DNA from: JAXMEQ01 sp046348225
GTDB taxonomy: Bacteria > Pseudomonadota > Gammaproteobacteria > Burkholderiales > Burkholderiaceae_C
Direction: 5' to 3'
Assembly: GCA_046348225.1 (NCBI GenBank)
Contig: JAXMEQ010000003.1
Span: 1-64,000 of the forward strand
DNA length: 64,000 bases
Each line of letters opens with the position of its first letter. Within the stretch, counting starts at the first letter, position 1. Shown piece by piece: positions 46,300-54,786 of the stretch. Under the pieces are notes generated by a model, which searched no databases, was not told the origin of the DNA, and saw only the letters and a program-made list of their open reading frames with translations. The position numbers and the translations under genes were made by a program.

Positions 46300-46503
46300 T
46301 CAGGTCCCTGGCGGCACGGTGTCCCCGGCCTGACATTGCACTTCGGCGTTGGCAATCAGCGGCAGCACGTCCGCGGCGCTGTCCAGCCGCGCGATCAGCT
46401 GCAGGTTCAGCATCGCCAGCAACAGCGGTGCGCGCGCCTCACCCACCCGGCCCAGGGCATGGCTGAGGGCGGTGTAAGAGGTGTCGAGGTCGGCGTCGGT
46501 CAT
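46300..46503 (-). CDS. Small hypothetical protein coupled to the flavin monooxygenase
   Basis: 67 residues, helical, with two cysteine-free helices (SYTALSHALGRVGEARAPLLLAMLNLQLIARLD) and a C-terminal tail. No family recognised. Its ATG overlaps the stop of the upstream monooxygenase by 4 bp (ATGA), so translation is coupled. It may be a small partner of that enzyme. Confidence 0.6.
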   Translation of the reverse strand: MTDADLDTSYTALSHALGRVGEARAPLLLAMLNLQLIARLDSAADVLPLIANAEVQCQAGDTVPPGT

Positions 46504-48071
46504 GGCAGGAGTCCTTTGCTTTGCAGTGCGGCCAGCAGCGGCGCGGCGTCCAGCCCGCGCCAGCGGCCCATCACGTAGCCGTCGGGCCGCACCAGCACCA
46601 GGGCGGTGTCCTGCGGGCTGACCAGGCCGTAGCGCTGGCGGGCCTGGCCGTGGAGGTCGGCCTCGGGTTCAATGGCCAGCACACCCACACCGTGGTTCAC
46701 CAGGGCCTTCACGGCGCCCGGCACCGCACCATCGCTGAACACCAGGCACACAAAGTCGCCGCCGAACAGGCTGGTCAGGTGCAGCGGGCCCTGCGGGCCG
46801 GCCAGCAGGGCCTCGGGTGCGGGCGTGCCCGGCGCTGCGAGGTCGTGCGCCCAGTGGCCCACCGGCGGGACGTTCAGCGCCGAGCCGCTGTACACCACCG
46901 GCGCCGACTGGCGGGGGTTGATGAGCGGGCGCACCTGCGGGTCGCTCACGGCCAGGCGCAGCGTGGCCTCGCGCATCAGGTGGAAGGCGAAGTCTGGCGG
47001 CGCCATGAACTCGGTGCTCTTGGCGCCATAGGCAATGTTTTCACGGGTGGCATGCACCCGCTCGGTGCAATAGCTGTCCAGCAGGCTGTCAGGCGCGCGG
47101 CCGTCGAGCACACGCGCCAGCTTCCAGGCCAGGTTGCCCGCGTCGTCCAGGCCCGAGTTGAGCCCGCGCACGCCGAAGATCGGCACCAGGTGGGCGGCGT
47201 CCCCGGCCAACAGCACGCGGCCATGGCGGTAGCGGTCCAGCGTGAGGCATTTGGCGTTGTAGATGGAGATCCACAGCGGCTCCCAGGGCTCGGTCTCGCC
47301 GATCATGGCCAGGTGGCTCTGCACCCGCGGCAACACGTTCTCGGGTTTCACCGCCTCGGCCGGGTCCTCGTCATCACGGATCTGGTAGTCAATGCGCCAC
47401 ACGTCGTCGGGCTGGCGGTGCATCAGGAGGGTGGAACCGGGGTTGGACGGCGGGTCGAACCAGGCCAGGCGCTCCACCGGTCGGCGGGTCTTCTGCACGA
47501 TGTCCACAATCACATACTTGCCGTCGTACTGCGTGCCCTGCAGCTGCAGGCCCAGCTGCTCGCGTACCGTGCTGCGTCCGCCGTCGCACGCCACCAGGTA
47601 CCGGGCTTGCAGCGTCTGCAAGCCCTCGGGGCCGTCCACGTCCACCTGCACGCTGTCGGCACCGGGGCGCACGGCCACCACCCGACTGCCCCAGCGCACC
47701 TGCGACAGCCCACCAAACTGCTGCGCCGCCAGGTGGGCAAACTCCTCCACATAAAACTGCTGGATGTTGACCATGGGCGCAAAGCGCTGCGTGGGCTCGC
47801 TGGGCATCCGGAAGTGCAGCACTTCAGTGCTGCGCCAGTAGCTGCGCCCGCCCACCCAGCTCAGGCCCTTTTGCACCAGGGGTACGTCGGCGCCGACCCA
47901 GCCCAGAATCTCCTGCGAGCGGCGCGACATGCAGATGGCACGGCTTCCCGTGCAGTAGCCCGTGTCGGCCTCTACCACCACGCTGGCCACGCCCTGACGG
48001 GCCAGCAAGGCCGCCAGCGTCAGGCCTACCGGGCCGCCACCGGCAATGAGAACGGGAAAAACTTCAGACAT
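46500..48071 (-). CDS. FAD-dependent monooxygenase (PheA/MhpA-like)
   Basis: 523 residues. Class A flavoprotein hydroxylase. FAD motif IAGGGPVGLTLAALLARQG (about 9-27), DG motif ARYLVACDGGRSTVREQLG (about 156-174), GD motif GRVLLAGDAAHLVPIFGVRGLNSGLDDAGNLAWKL (about 284-318), and a C-terminal thioredoxin-like domain. It is close to 3-(3-hydroxyphenyl)propionate and resorcinol-type hydroxylases; exact substrate unknown. Phenolic compound degradation is plausible given the aromatic genes in the window. Confidence 0.9.
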   Translation of the reverse strand: MSEVFPVLIAGGGPVGLTLAALLARQGVASVVVEADTGYCTGSRAICMSRRSQEILGWVGADVPLVQKGLSWVGGRSYWRSTEVLHFRMPSEPTQRFAPMVNIQQFYVEEFAHLAAQQFGGLSQVRWGSRVVAVRPGADSVQVDVDGPEGLQTLQARYLVACDGGRSTVREQLGLQLQGTQYDGKYVIVDIVQKTRRPVERLAWFDPPSNPGSTLLMHRQPDDVWRIDYQIRDDEDPAEAVKPENVLPRVQSHLAMIGETEPWEPLWISIYNAKCLTLDRYRHGRVLLAGDAAHLVPIFGVRGLNSGLDDAGNLAWKLARVLDGRAPDSLLDSYCTERVHATRENIAYGAKSTEFMAPPDFAFHLMREATLRLAVSDPQVRPLINPRQSAPVVYSGSALNVPPVGHWAHDLAAPGTPAPEALLAGPQGPLHLTSLFGGDFVCLVFSDGAVPGAVKALVNHGVGVLAIEPEADLHGQARQRYGLVSPQDTALVLVRPDGYVMGRWRGLDAAPLLAALQSKGLLP

Positions 48072-48126
48072 GCCGGCATTATTGGCTGCCGGCCCAGCCT
48101 CCCCGCCCGGTACGCCGTTGGCAGGG

Positions 48127-48579
48127 TCAGTCGCGCAACATCAGCTGGCCGCGTATTTCGCCGCCCGGGTAGACCGACGTGTGGATGTTCACGTACCAAA
48201 GGCCACCCGCCAGGTCGGCCGCCTGGGCGCTGGTCAGGTCGGTCTGGCCGGTGATGGGGCCGATGGTGCCTGTCATGAACGGGATCACCACGCCCGCGTT
48301 GGCGCCAGGGCCGGCCGGGCCATGGATGTGCGCTGCCGTCACCGGGCCGGACAGTCCGGTGAAGTTGATCTTCCAGCTCAGGCGGTTGGTGCCGCGGTTC
48401 CATTGCATTTCGGCCATGCCGGTGGCCTGGGTGGCCGTGGCGGGTACTTCCTGGGCGCCGTTGAGCCGCGCCTCAAAAATGTCGATCTTTTGCGACGGCC
48501 GCATGGCGCCGCAGCCCGTGACCAGCAGCGTCACAAAGCCCGCGGCCAGCGCGGTGCGAAGAAGGGTCTGGCGTTTCAT
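48127..48579 (-). CDS. CHRD domain lipoprotein
   Basis: 150 residues. Lipoprotein signal peptide with lipobox LLVTGCGA (about 17-24). A CHRD domain fills the rest: ARLNGAQEVPATATQATGMAEM, HIHGPAGPGANAGVV, and GGLWYVNIHTSVYPGGEIRGQL. The domain occurs in chordin and in bacterial outer or periplasmic proteins; its role in bacteria is not known to me. Start at 48579 chosen from the signal peptide. Confidence 0.9.
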   Translation of the reverse strand: MKRQTLLRTALAAGFVTLLVTGCGAMRPSQKIDIFEARLNGAQEVPATATQATGMAEMQWNRGTNRLSWKINFTGLSGPVTAAHIHGPAGPGANAGVVIPFMTGTIGPITGQTDLTSAQAADLAGGLWYVNIHTSVYPGGEIRGQLMLRD

Positions 48580-48711
48580 GTTGCGTCCTGGCGTGTAGGG
48601 TTGAGGCATTCATGCTGCGCCCGGCCAACCCCGGCTCCTGTAGGACCGCAGCCGCCCTGCCCGTGGGCACACAGCGCGTGGCTATCATGAAACCACAACG
48701 AAGGAGACACC

Positions 48712-49617
48712 ATGCCCAGCTTCAACACCCTGCGCATCGACAAGGACGCCAGCAACCCGCGCGTCGCCCGCCTGCTGCTGAACCGGCCCGAACGCCTGAA
48801 CGCCATCAACGACGACACGCCGCGCGAGATCCGCGCGGCGGTGGAGTGGGCCAACGCCGACGACGAGGTGCACGTGATCGTGGTCGAAGGCGCGGGCAAG
48901 GGCTTTTGCGGTGGCTACGACCTGAGCCAGTTTGGCGAAGGCGAGATCGACCACCCCTGCCAGCAGGAGCGCCACCCCTGGGACCCGATGGACGACTACG
49001 CCTACATGAAGCGCAACACCGAGGACTTCATGACGCTGTGGAAAAGCGCCAAGCCCACCATCGCCAAGGTCCACGGTTATGCGGCCGCGGGCGGCAGCGA
49101 CATTGCCCTGTGCTGCGACCTGCTGGTGATGGCCAGCGACGCGCGCATCGGCTACATGCCCACGCGCGTGTGGGGCTGCCCCACCACCGCGATGTGGACT
49201 TACCGGCTCGGCCCCACGCGCGCCAAACAGCTCATGTTCACCGGGGACACGATTGACGGCACCACCGCCGCCGCCTGGGGCCTGGCCAACGAGGCCGTGC
49301 CCGCCGACCAGCTCGAGGCCGCGACGATGCGGCTGGCCAGCCGCATTGCCGGCGTGCCGCGCAGCCACCTGGCCATGCACAAGCTGGTGGTCAACCAGGT
49401 CATGCTGGCCATGGGGCTGGAGCAGAGCCAGCAAATGGCCACCGTGTTCGACGGCATCACCCGCCACAACCCGGAAGGCCTGTGGTTCCGGCGCCATGCG
49501 CAAGCCGAGGGCTTCAAGGCCGCGGTGCAGTGGCGCGACAGCGGCCGGCCGATTCCGGAAGGCGACGAAGCCCGCGCGCTGATCCGTGCGCTGGAAGCCC
49601 GCAAGGCTAAGGGCTGA
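48712..49617 (+). CDS. Crotonase/enoyl-CoA hydratase family protein
   Basis: 301 residues. Oxyanion segments GAGKGFCGGYDLSQFG (about 60-75) and GYAAAGGSDIALCCDLLV (about 121-138). The region with PTRVWGCPTTAMW replaces the Glu-containing hydratase motif, so the reaction may be isomerisation, hydrolysis or another crotonase chemistry. AAGGAGACACC is the ribosome binding site. Its end overlaps the convergent ribH gene by 11 bp. Confidence 0.9.
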   Translation: MPSFNTLRIDKDASNPRVARLLLNRPERLNAINDDTPREIRAAVEWANADDEVHVIVVEGAGKGFCGGYDLSQFGEGEIDHPCQQERHPWDPMDDYAYMKRNTEDFMTLWKSAKPTIAKVHGYAAAGGSDIALCCDLLVMASDARIGYMPTRVWGCPTTAMWTYRLGPTRAKQLMFTGDTIDGTTAAAWGLANEAVPADQLEAATMRLASRIAGVPRSHLAMHKLVVNQVMLAMGLEQSQQMATVFDGITRHNPEGLWFRRHAQAEGFKAAVQWRDSGRPIPEGDEARALIRALEARKAKG

Positions 49618-50089
49618 GCGGCAGTCCGCGCAGCGCATCCAGCGTCTGCACGCAGGCCTGCGCCACCTCCACGCCCTTTTTCACGAAGTGGGCGCGGAAG
49701 AATTCGCGGTGGTCGTCATGCTCGTGAAAGTCGCGTGGCGTGAGCACGGCCGAGAACACCGGCACATCGGTGTCCAGCTGCACCCGCATCAGCCCGTCGA
49801 TCACGGCGCCGGCCACAAACTCATGCCGGTACACCCCGCCATTGACCACCAGCGCGCAGGCAATCACGGCGTCCACCCGGCCGCTGGACGCCATGCGCCG
49901 CGCGATCAGCGGGATTTCAAACGCGCCGGGCACGATCAGTTCGTCAATGCGCAGGCCGTCGGGGCGCAGCCGCCCCAGTTCGGCGCGGGCGGACTGCACC
50001 GCCTGTTCAACAATGTCGCGGTGCCAGCTGGCGCTGACGATGGCCACGCGGCAGCGCGGCGCGGCGGTGGTTTTGGTGTTCTGGTTCAT
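49607..50089 (-). CDS. ribH: 6,7-dimethyl-8-ribityllumazine synthase, RibH2-like
   Basis: 160 residues. Condenses 5-amino-6-ribitylaminouracil with 3,4-dihydroxybutanone phosphate in riboflavin synthesis. VPGAFEIPL (about 67-75) is the family signature; the loop VVNGGVYRHEFVAGAVIDGL replaces the GxxIRGxTxHFE loop of classical enzymes, as in RibH2 types. His in YRHEF probably corresponds to the active-site His. No other riboflavin genes adjoin, so this may be a second, separately placed copy. Start at 50089 fits the family. Confidence 0.88.
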   Translation of the reverse strand: MNQNTKTTAAPRCRVAIVSASWHRDIVEQAVQSARAELGRLRPDGLRIDELIVPGAFEIPLIARRMASSGRVDAVIACALVVNGGVYRHEFVAGAVIDGLMRVQLDTDVPVFSAVLTPRDFHEHDDHREFFRAHFVKKGVEVAQACVQTLDALRGLPLSP

Positions 50090-50175
50090 GGCGTGATGTG
50101 GCGGGCCCGTGGAGGATGCCACCCCGCCCTGCATGCGCGCGGCCTGTCGCGGCCGGCAAAGTTATTCTAGAAGGC

Positions 50176-50730
50176 ATGAACACCCCAACCCCTGTCACCA
50201 CGGCAACAGCGGTGGTCAGTTTCTGGCGTGACGCAGGCCCCCAGCGCTGGTTCCGCAAGGACGACGCCTTTGACGCCGACTTCCGCGCCCGCTTCAGCAC
50301 CACCCATGACGCCGCCGCGCGCGGCGATCTGGCGCACTGGGCCACCACCGCCGAAGGCGCCCTGGCCCTGCTGATCCTGCTGGACCAGTACCCGCGCAAC
50401 AGCTTTCGTGGCACGGCCCGCATGTTTGCCACCGACGCACAGGCCCGCGCCATCGCCCACGCCGCCGTCGACGCCGGACTTGACCAGCAGACCGAACAAG
50501 GGCTGCGCAACTTCTTCTACCTGCCTTTCATGCATTCGGAAGACCTCGCCGACCAGGACCGGGCGCTGGCGCTGTGTACCGCGCTGGGCCCCGACGCACG
50601 ACACCACGCCGAGGTGCACCGCAACATCGTGCTGCAGTTCGGCCGCTTTCCGCACCGCAACGCGGTGCTGGGCCGCCAGACGACCGACGCCGAGCAGCAG
50701 TTTCTGGACGCGGGCGGGTTTGCCGGGTAG
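50176..50730 (+). CDS. DUF924 family protein
   Basis: 184 residues. Helical TPR-like fold. Conserved DUF924 blocks are VVSFWRDAGPQRWFRKDDAFD (about 13-33), LILLDQYPRNSFRGTARMF and FFYLPFMHSEDLADQDRALAL with a C-terminal HRNIVLQFGRFPHRNAVLGR. Biochemical function unknown. Start at 50176, where AGAAGG precedes the ATG. Confidence 0.9.
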   Translation: MNTPTPVTTATAVVSFWRDAGPQRWFRKDDAFDADFRARFSTTHDAAARGDLAHWATTAEGALALLILLDQYPRNSFRGTARMFATDAQARAIAHAAVDAGLDQQTEQGLRNFFYLPFMHSEDLADQDRALALCTALGPDARHHAEVHRNIVLQFGRFPHRNAVLGRQTTDAEQQFLDAGGFAG

Positions 50731-50762
50731 CCCGCGCCGGGGCCGGGGTATCCTCTGCCCCC

Positions 50763-51767
50763 ATGTACGCCCAGCACTTCGGCCTGACGCAAGACCCGTT
50801 TTCGATTGCGCCCGACCCGCGGTACCTGTTCATGAGCGAACGGCACCGCGAGGCGCTGGCACACCTGCTGTACGGCGTGAAGGGCGGGGGCGGCTTTGTG
50901 CTGCTGAGCGGCGAGATCGGCACTGGCAAAACCACCGTGTGCCGCTGCTTCCTGGAGCAGATTCCGCCGCAGTGCGACGTGGCCTACATCTTCAACCCCA
51001 AGCTCACCGTCACCGAACTGCTGCGCACCATCTGCGACGAGTTCCACATCGTGGTGCCCCCGGGCGCCGCCAGCCCCAAGGACTTCACCGACCCGCTGAA
51101 CGCCCACCTGCTGGCCACCCATGCCGCCGGGCGCAACAGCGTGCTGATCATTGACGAAGCGCAGAACCTCAGCGCCGACGTGCTGGAGCAGTTGCGCCTG
51201 CTGACCAACCTCGAGACGAACGAGCGCAAGCTGCTGCAGATCGTGCTGATCGGCCAGCCCGAGCTGCGCGGCATGCTGGCCCGCCCCGAGCTGGAGCAGC
51301 TGGCCCAGCGCGTGATCGCGCGCTTCCACCTGGACGCGCTGAGCGAGGTCGAAACCACGCAATACATCGCCCACCGGCTGTCGATCGCCGGGCACACGGG
51401 CGCGCTGCCGTTCGACGCGGCGGCGCTGCGGCGCATCCACCGGCGCACGCGCGGCGTGCCCCGGCGCATCAACCTGCTGTGCGGCCGCGCCCTGCTGGGC
51501 GCCTATGCCGAAGGCCTCCCCAGCCTGACGCAGCGCGTGGTGGACAAGGCCGCCGCCGAGATGTTTGGCAGCGACGCACCGGCCCACCCCGGGCGCTGGT
51601 GGCCAGCCGGGGTGGCCGCCGTGTTGGGGGTCGCCGCCGTGGGGCTGGGCGTATTGCTGGTCAAAGGCCCTGCCCCTTCCACCACGGCCGGTGCCGGCCC
51701 GGACCCGCTGGCCAACCCGTCGCTGAGCCTCAAGCCTGCCACCACGCTGAACAAGCCGGCCCGCTGA
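50763..51767 (+). CDS. ExeA/GspA-like AAA ATPase
   Basis: 334 residues. N-terminus YAQHFGLTQDPFSIAPDPRYLFMSERHREALAHL is the ExeA family mark. Walker A GEIGTGKT at 50-57, Walker B VLIIDEAQ about 136-143, and an arginine-rich sensor region GVPRRINLL. A single membrane helix lies about 281-302 (WWPAGVAAVLGVAAVGLGVLLV), with a short periplasmic tail that lacks the peptidoglycan-binding domain of longer ExeA. With GspB it helps place the type II secretion secretin. gspB starts 3 bp downstream. Confidence 0.92.
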   Translation: MYAQHFGLTQDPFSIAPDPRYLFMSERHREALAHLLYGVKGGGGFVLLSGEIGTGKTTVCRCFLEQIPPQCDVAYIFNPKLTVTELLRTICDEFHIVVPPGAASPKDFTDPLNAHLLATHAAGRNSVLIIDEAQNLSADVLEQLRLLTNLETNERKLLQIVLIGQPELRGMLARPELEQLAQRVIARFHLDALSEVETTQYIAHRLSIAGHTGALPFDAAALRRIHRRTRGVPRRINLLCGRALLGAYAEGLPSLTQRVVDKAAAEMFGSDAPAHPGRWWPAGVAAVLGVAAVGLGVLLVKGPAPSTTAGAGPDPLANPSLSLKPATTLNKPAR

Positions 51768-51770
51768 ACC

Positions 51771-52502
51771 ATGTCGTACATTCTTGACGCCCTGAAACGA
51801 GCCGAAGCCGAGCGCGAGCGCGGCCAGGTGCCGGGCCTGAACGCGCAACCGGTGCCAGTGGCTGCAGCCCCCAGCGGCGGCCCGCGCCGCGGCCTGTGGC
51901 TGGCCGCAGCTGCGGGCGCCGCCGTCCTCGCGGTCGGCGCCCTGTACTGGCCGCGCGCCCAGCCCCAGGCGGCGGCACCGGTGCCGCCCCCGCTCAAGGC
52001 GGCGCCCGCGGCGATGCCCGCCGTGGCGCCGGCTGCAGCACCCGTGCCCGCACCCGCTGCACCCGCCGCGCCAGCCCTGCCGGCGCCCGTGGCCCTGCCA
52101 GCCCCGGCGCCGAGCCCGACGGCGGTACCCGTACCCGTGCCCAGCGTGCGCCAGGCACCGCCCGTGGCCGCACCGATGACGGTGCCTGCACCCGCCGCCC
52201 AGCCCGCGCCTGCGCCCGCCACCGTGGCGCGACCGACCCCCGCCCCCCGGCCCGCAGCATCGGCCACGGCCGCGCCGGTGCCGGCGCTGGCCGAGTTGCC
52301 GGAAGACCTGCGGCGCGAGGTGCCCAAGCTGGTGGTCAGCGGCTCGGTTTACTCCCAGAACCCGGCCCAGCGCATGCTCATCGTCAACGGCCAGGTGGTC
52401 AACGAAGGGGCCAGCCTCGGGCCCGAACTGGTGCTTGAAAGCATTGGTCCCAAAAGCGCCGTGCTGCGCCTGCGGGGGGTGCCGTTTCGCCTGAGTTATT
52501 AG
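51771..52502 (+). CDS. gspB: GspB-like type II secretion assembly protein
   Basis: 243 residues. The N-terminus MSYILDALKRAEAERERGQVPGL is the family signature; a membrane helix follows about 45-60 (LWLAAAAGAAVLAVGALYW), then about 110 residues of Ala/Pro linker, and the C-terminal GspB domain (KLVVSGSVYSQNPAQRMLIVNGQVVNEG, VLRLRGVPFRLSY). It partners with the ExeA-like ATPase upstream. The rest of the gsp genes are not here. Confidence 0.93.
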   Translation: MSYILDALKRAEAERERGQVPGLNAQPVPVAAAPSGGPRRGLWLAAAAGAAVLAVGALYWPRAQPQAAAPVPPPLKAAPAAMPAVAPAAAPVPAPAAPAAPALPAPVALPAPAPSPTAVPVPVPSVRQAPPVAAPMTVPAPAAQPAPAPATVARPTPAPRPAASATAAPVPALAELPEDLRREVPKLVVSGSVYSQNPAQRMLIVNGQVVNEGASLGPELVLESIGPKSAVLRLRGVPFRLSY

Positions 52503-52503
52503 C

Positions 52504-52560
52504 CAAATCAGGCTGTAGCCCGCGCCAGAATTGCGTGAGCCGCTATTGAATTGATAGCGG
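52504..52560 (+). repeat. Dispersed repeat copy 7, between gspB and the amidase remnant
   Basis: CAAATCAGGCTGTAGCCCGCG, CAGAATTGCGTGAGCC and hairpin CGCTAT-TGAATTG-ATAGCG. It begins 2 bp after the gspB stop and supplies the stop codon of the amidase remnant on the minus strand. Confidence 0.78.
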
Positions 52561-52731
52561 TTCGCAGGCCCGCAGCGTATCGTCTTGCGCCAGGTACACG
52601 ATGGCGGTGTGCAGCGGGTTGAGCGGATGAACGCGTGCCAGCCGGGCCTGCATCACGTCGCGGCAGGAAACCTGGCGCGCGTGGATGGCCCCGGACAGCG
52701 CATGGGCGTCAGGCCGGGTCGGGTCGGTCAT
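52543..52731 (-). pseudogene. Truncated amidase, N-terminal remnant
   Basis: 62 codons starting MTDPTRPDAHALSGAIHARQ, with SCRDVMQARLARVHPLNP and TAIVYLAQDD following. This is the usual N-terminal helix region of amidase-signature enzymes (about 450-500 residues), but the Ser-Ser-Lys catalytic part is gone. The reading frame runs into dispersed repeat copy 7, which ends it as SIQ-stop. So the gene has lost its 3' nine-tenths at the repeat. It is last in the cytochrome-QseBC operon, overlapping the kinase gene by 23 bp. Confidence 0.7.
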
Positions 52732-54115
52732 GGGGGCGAAGCTGGGAGTCTGGGCCCGCCATCACGCCCAAAGCCGACGGCCACGCCACCGTCACGCACA
52801 GCCCGCCCAGCGCCGCCGAGCGCCCGGCCTGTACGCGGGCGCTATGCGCCGCCGCAATGCGCTGCACGATGGACCAACCGAGGCCGCTGCCGCTTTCGCC
52901 GGTGCCCAGCACCCGGAAGAAGCGTTCGCCCAGCCGCGCGGCGTCGGCCTCGTTCAGGCCGGGGCCGCTGTCCTGCACCGTCAGCAGCACTTCCCCGCCC
53001 TGCGGGGCCAGCGTCACGTCGATGCGCGCGCCCTGCGGGCTGTAGCGGATGGCGTTGTCCAGAAGGTTGCGGGCCAGCACGTCCAGCAGCGTGGCGTCGC
53101 CCAGCACCGTGCAGGGCTGCGCCGCCTGCAGCGACAGCACCTGCTGCTTGTGCAACGCCAGCGGCGTGGCCTGGGCCAGCACCTGCTGCAGCCGCGCGTC
53201 CAGTGCCACCGGCACCAGGGTGGGCGTGGCGCCGGACTCGAGCCGCGACAGCGTGAGCAGCTGTTCCACCAGACGGGCGGCACGGTCGCAGCCTTCCAGC
53301 GTGGCGCGCAGGGCGTGCTGGCGCAAGGCATCGTCGGCCTCGGCCAGCGCCACCTGGGCCTGGGTCCGGATGGCGGCAATCGGTGTGCGCAGCTCATGGG
53401 CGGCGTCGGCCGTGAACCGCCGCTCCGACGTCATCAGCGCGCCAATGCGGCCGAACAGGCCATTGAGCGCGTCGACCATCGGCGCCATCTCGCTGGGCGC
53501 ATTGTCCAGCGCCACCGGGCTCAGCGCCTCGGGGCGGCGCCCGGCCAGGGTGCGCCCCAGCGCACGCAGCGGCGCCATGCCGCGGTGCACCGCCCAGGCA
53601 ACGGCCAGCGCCAGCACTGGCAGTGCCACCACCACCGGCCACAGGACACTGCGCATCACGGCCCACAGGATGTCGGTGCGCGACGTTTCCTGCTCCCCTA
53701 CCAACACCCGGAGGTCCTTCCTGGCACCTTGCGCCGCAAACACGCGCCAGGCCGTGCCGTCGATCTGCACGGTGCGAAAGCCGCTTTTGACACCGTCGCC
53801 ACCGGCCACCATGGGCTGCACCGGCGCGTTGGCCGAGCGCAGCGCCAGCTGGCCTTCGTGGAACACCTGGAACGCCACCTTCGGCGCATAGCGGTGCAGC
53901 GGGGGCGCGTCCAGCGTTTCGTCGTCGTCCAGCTCGCCAGCCTGCTGCACCACCAGCAGCGCGGCGGCCTGGGCGAGGTGGCTGTCGAGCAGTTCGTCCA
54001 GTTCGTGCCGCACATCGACCCAGGTGGCCACCACCGCCACCAGCCACACCACCCCCACCAGGCCCAGCACCAGCGTCAGCAGCCGGCCTTGCAAAGAATG
54101 CGGCAGGCGCATCAT
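52709..54115 (-). CDS. Sensor histidine kinase, QseC-like
   Basis: 468 residues. Membrane helices about 11-33 and 155-175, with a periplasmic sensor of about 120 residues between; HisKA with His240 in FTADAAHELRTPIAAIRTQ; ATPase domain with LARNLLDNAIRYSP, VQDSGPGL and GSGLGWSIVQRIAAAH. The arrangement is that of QseC/PmrB-like kinases. Its ATG overlaps the stop of the regulator gene. It probably tunes the SHP-DHC-cytochrome b operon in which it lies. Confidence 0.94.
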   Translation of the reverse strand: MMRLPHSLQGRLLTLVLGLVGVVWLVAVVATWVDVRHELDELLDSHLAQAAALLVVQQAGELDDDETLDAPPLHRYAPKVAFQVFHEGQLALRSANAPVQPMVAGGDGVKSGFRTVQIDGTAWRVFAAQGARKDLRVLVGEQETSRTDILWAVMRSVLWPVVVALPVLALAVAWAVHRGMAPLRALGRTLAGRRPEALSPVALDNAPSEMAPMVDALNGLFGRIGALMTSERRFTADAAHELRTPIAAIRTQAQVALAEADDALRQHALRATLEGCDRAARLVEQLLTLSRLESGATPTLVPVALDARLQQVLAQATPLALHKQQVLSLQAAQPCTVLGDATLLDVLARNLLDNAIRYSPQGARIDVTLAPQGGEVLLTVQDSGPGLNEADAARLGERFFRVLGTGESGSGLGWSIVQRIAAAHSARVQAGRSAALGGLCVTVAWPSALGVMAGPDSQLRPHDRPDPA

Positions 54116-54783
54116 GCGGTGGCCGGTTCGCGCACCAGCACGTAGCCCACGCCCCGAACCGTCTGGATGAGACCGCTGCCCAGCTTGCGCCGCAGGTGGT
54201 GGATGTGCACCTCCACCGCGTTGCTATCGACCTCCTGGCCCCAGCTGTAGAGGTGCTGCTCCAGCTGGTCGCGCGAGAGCACGCGCCCGGCGTTGAGCAT
54301 CAGCGCATGCAGCATGTCAAATTCGCGCTGCGACAGCGCCACCGGCTGGCCGGCCTTGCGCACGTGGTGGGCGGCCGGGTCCAGCACCACGTCCTGCGCG
54401 CTCAGGCATTCCTGCGGCTGGCCGTGGGCGCGGCGCACCAGCGCCCGCAGCCGAGCGGCCAGCTCGTCCAGGTCCACCGGCTTCACCACGTAGTCGTCCG
54501 CGCCGGCATTCAGGCCGCGCACGCGGTCGGGTACGGCGTCGCGCGCGGTCAGCACCAGCACCGGCAGCGAAAAGCCGGCGCGGCGCACACTGGCCAGCAC
54601 CTCCATGCCGTCTTTCAGGGGCAGGCCCAGGTCCAGCACCGCCGCCGCGTAGGGCTGGGCGCGCAACTCGCGCTCGGCGGCGTGGCCGTCGCGCACCCAG
54701 TCCACCTGGAAGCCGTGCTGGCGCAGCCCGGCCCGCAGGCCGTCGCCAAGCAGGGGGTCGTCTTCAGCCAACAGGATGCGCAT
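54112..54783 (-). CDS. OmpR-family response regulator, QseB-like
   Basis: 223 residues. Receiver domain about 1-115 with acidic pocket (EDD at 7-9), phosphoacceptor Asp51 (VLDLGLP) and Lys in VKPVDLDEL; winged-helix DNA-binding domain about 130-220 (VALSQREFDMLHALMLNAGRVLSRDQLEQHLY, NAVEVHIHHLRRKLG). QseB/PmrA-type proteins bind paired direct half-sites about 11 bp apart; such a pair lies upstream of the first gene of this operon (56350-56367). Confidence 0.95.
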   Translation of the reverse strand: MRILLAEDDPLLGDGLRAGLRQHGFQVDWVRDGHAAERELRAQPYAAAVLDLGLPLKDGMEVLASVRRAGFSLPVLVLTARDAVPDRVRGLNAGADDYVVKPVDLDELAARLRALVRRAHGQPQECLSAQDVVLDPAAHHVRKAGQPVALSQREFDMLHALMLNAGRVLSRDQLEQHLYSWGQEVDSNAVEVHIHHLRRKLGSGLIQTVRGVGYVLVREPATA

Positions 54784-54786
54784 GGT

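Noticed and set aside
45159..46355. Upstream extension of the ygiQ frame
   Set aside because: Antisense to the Bug-type binding protein; YgiQ proteins begin near 45158.
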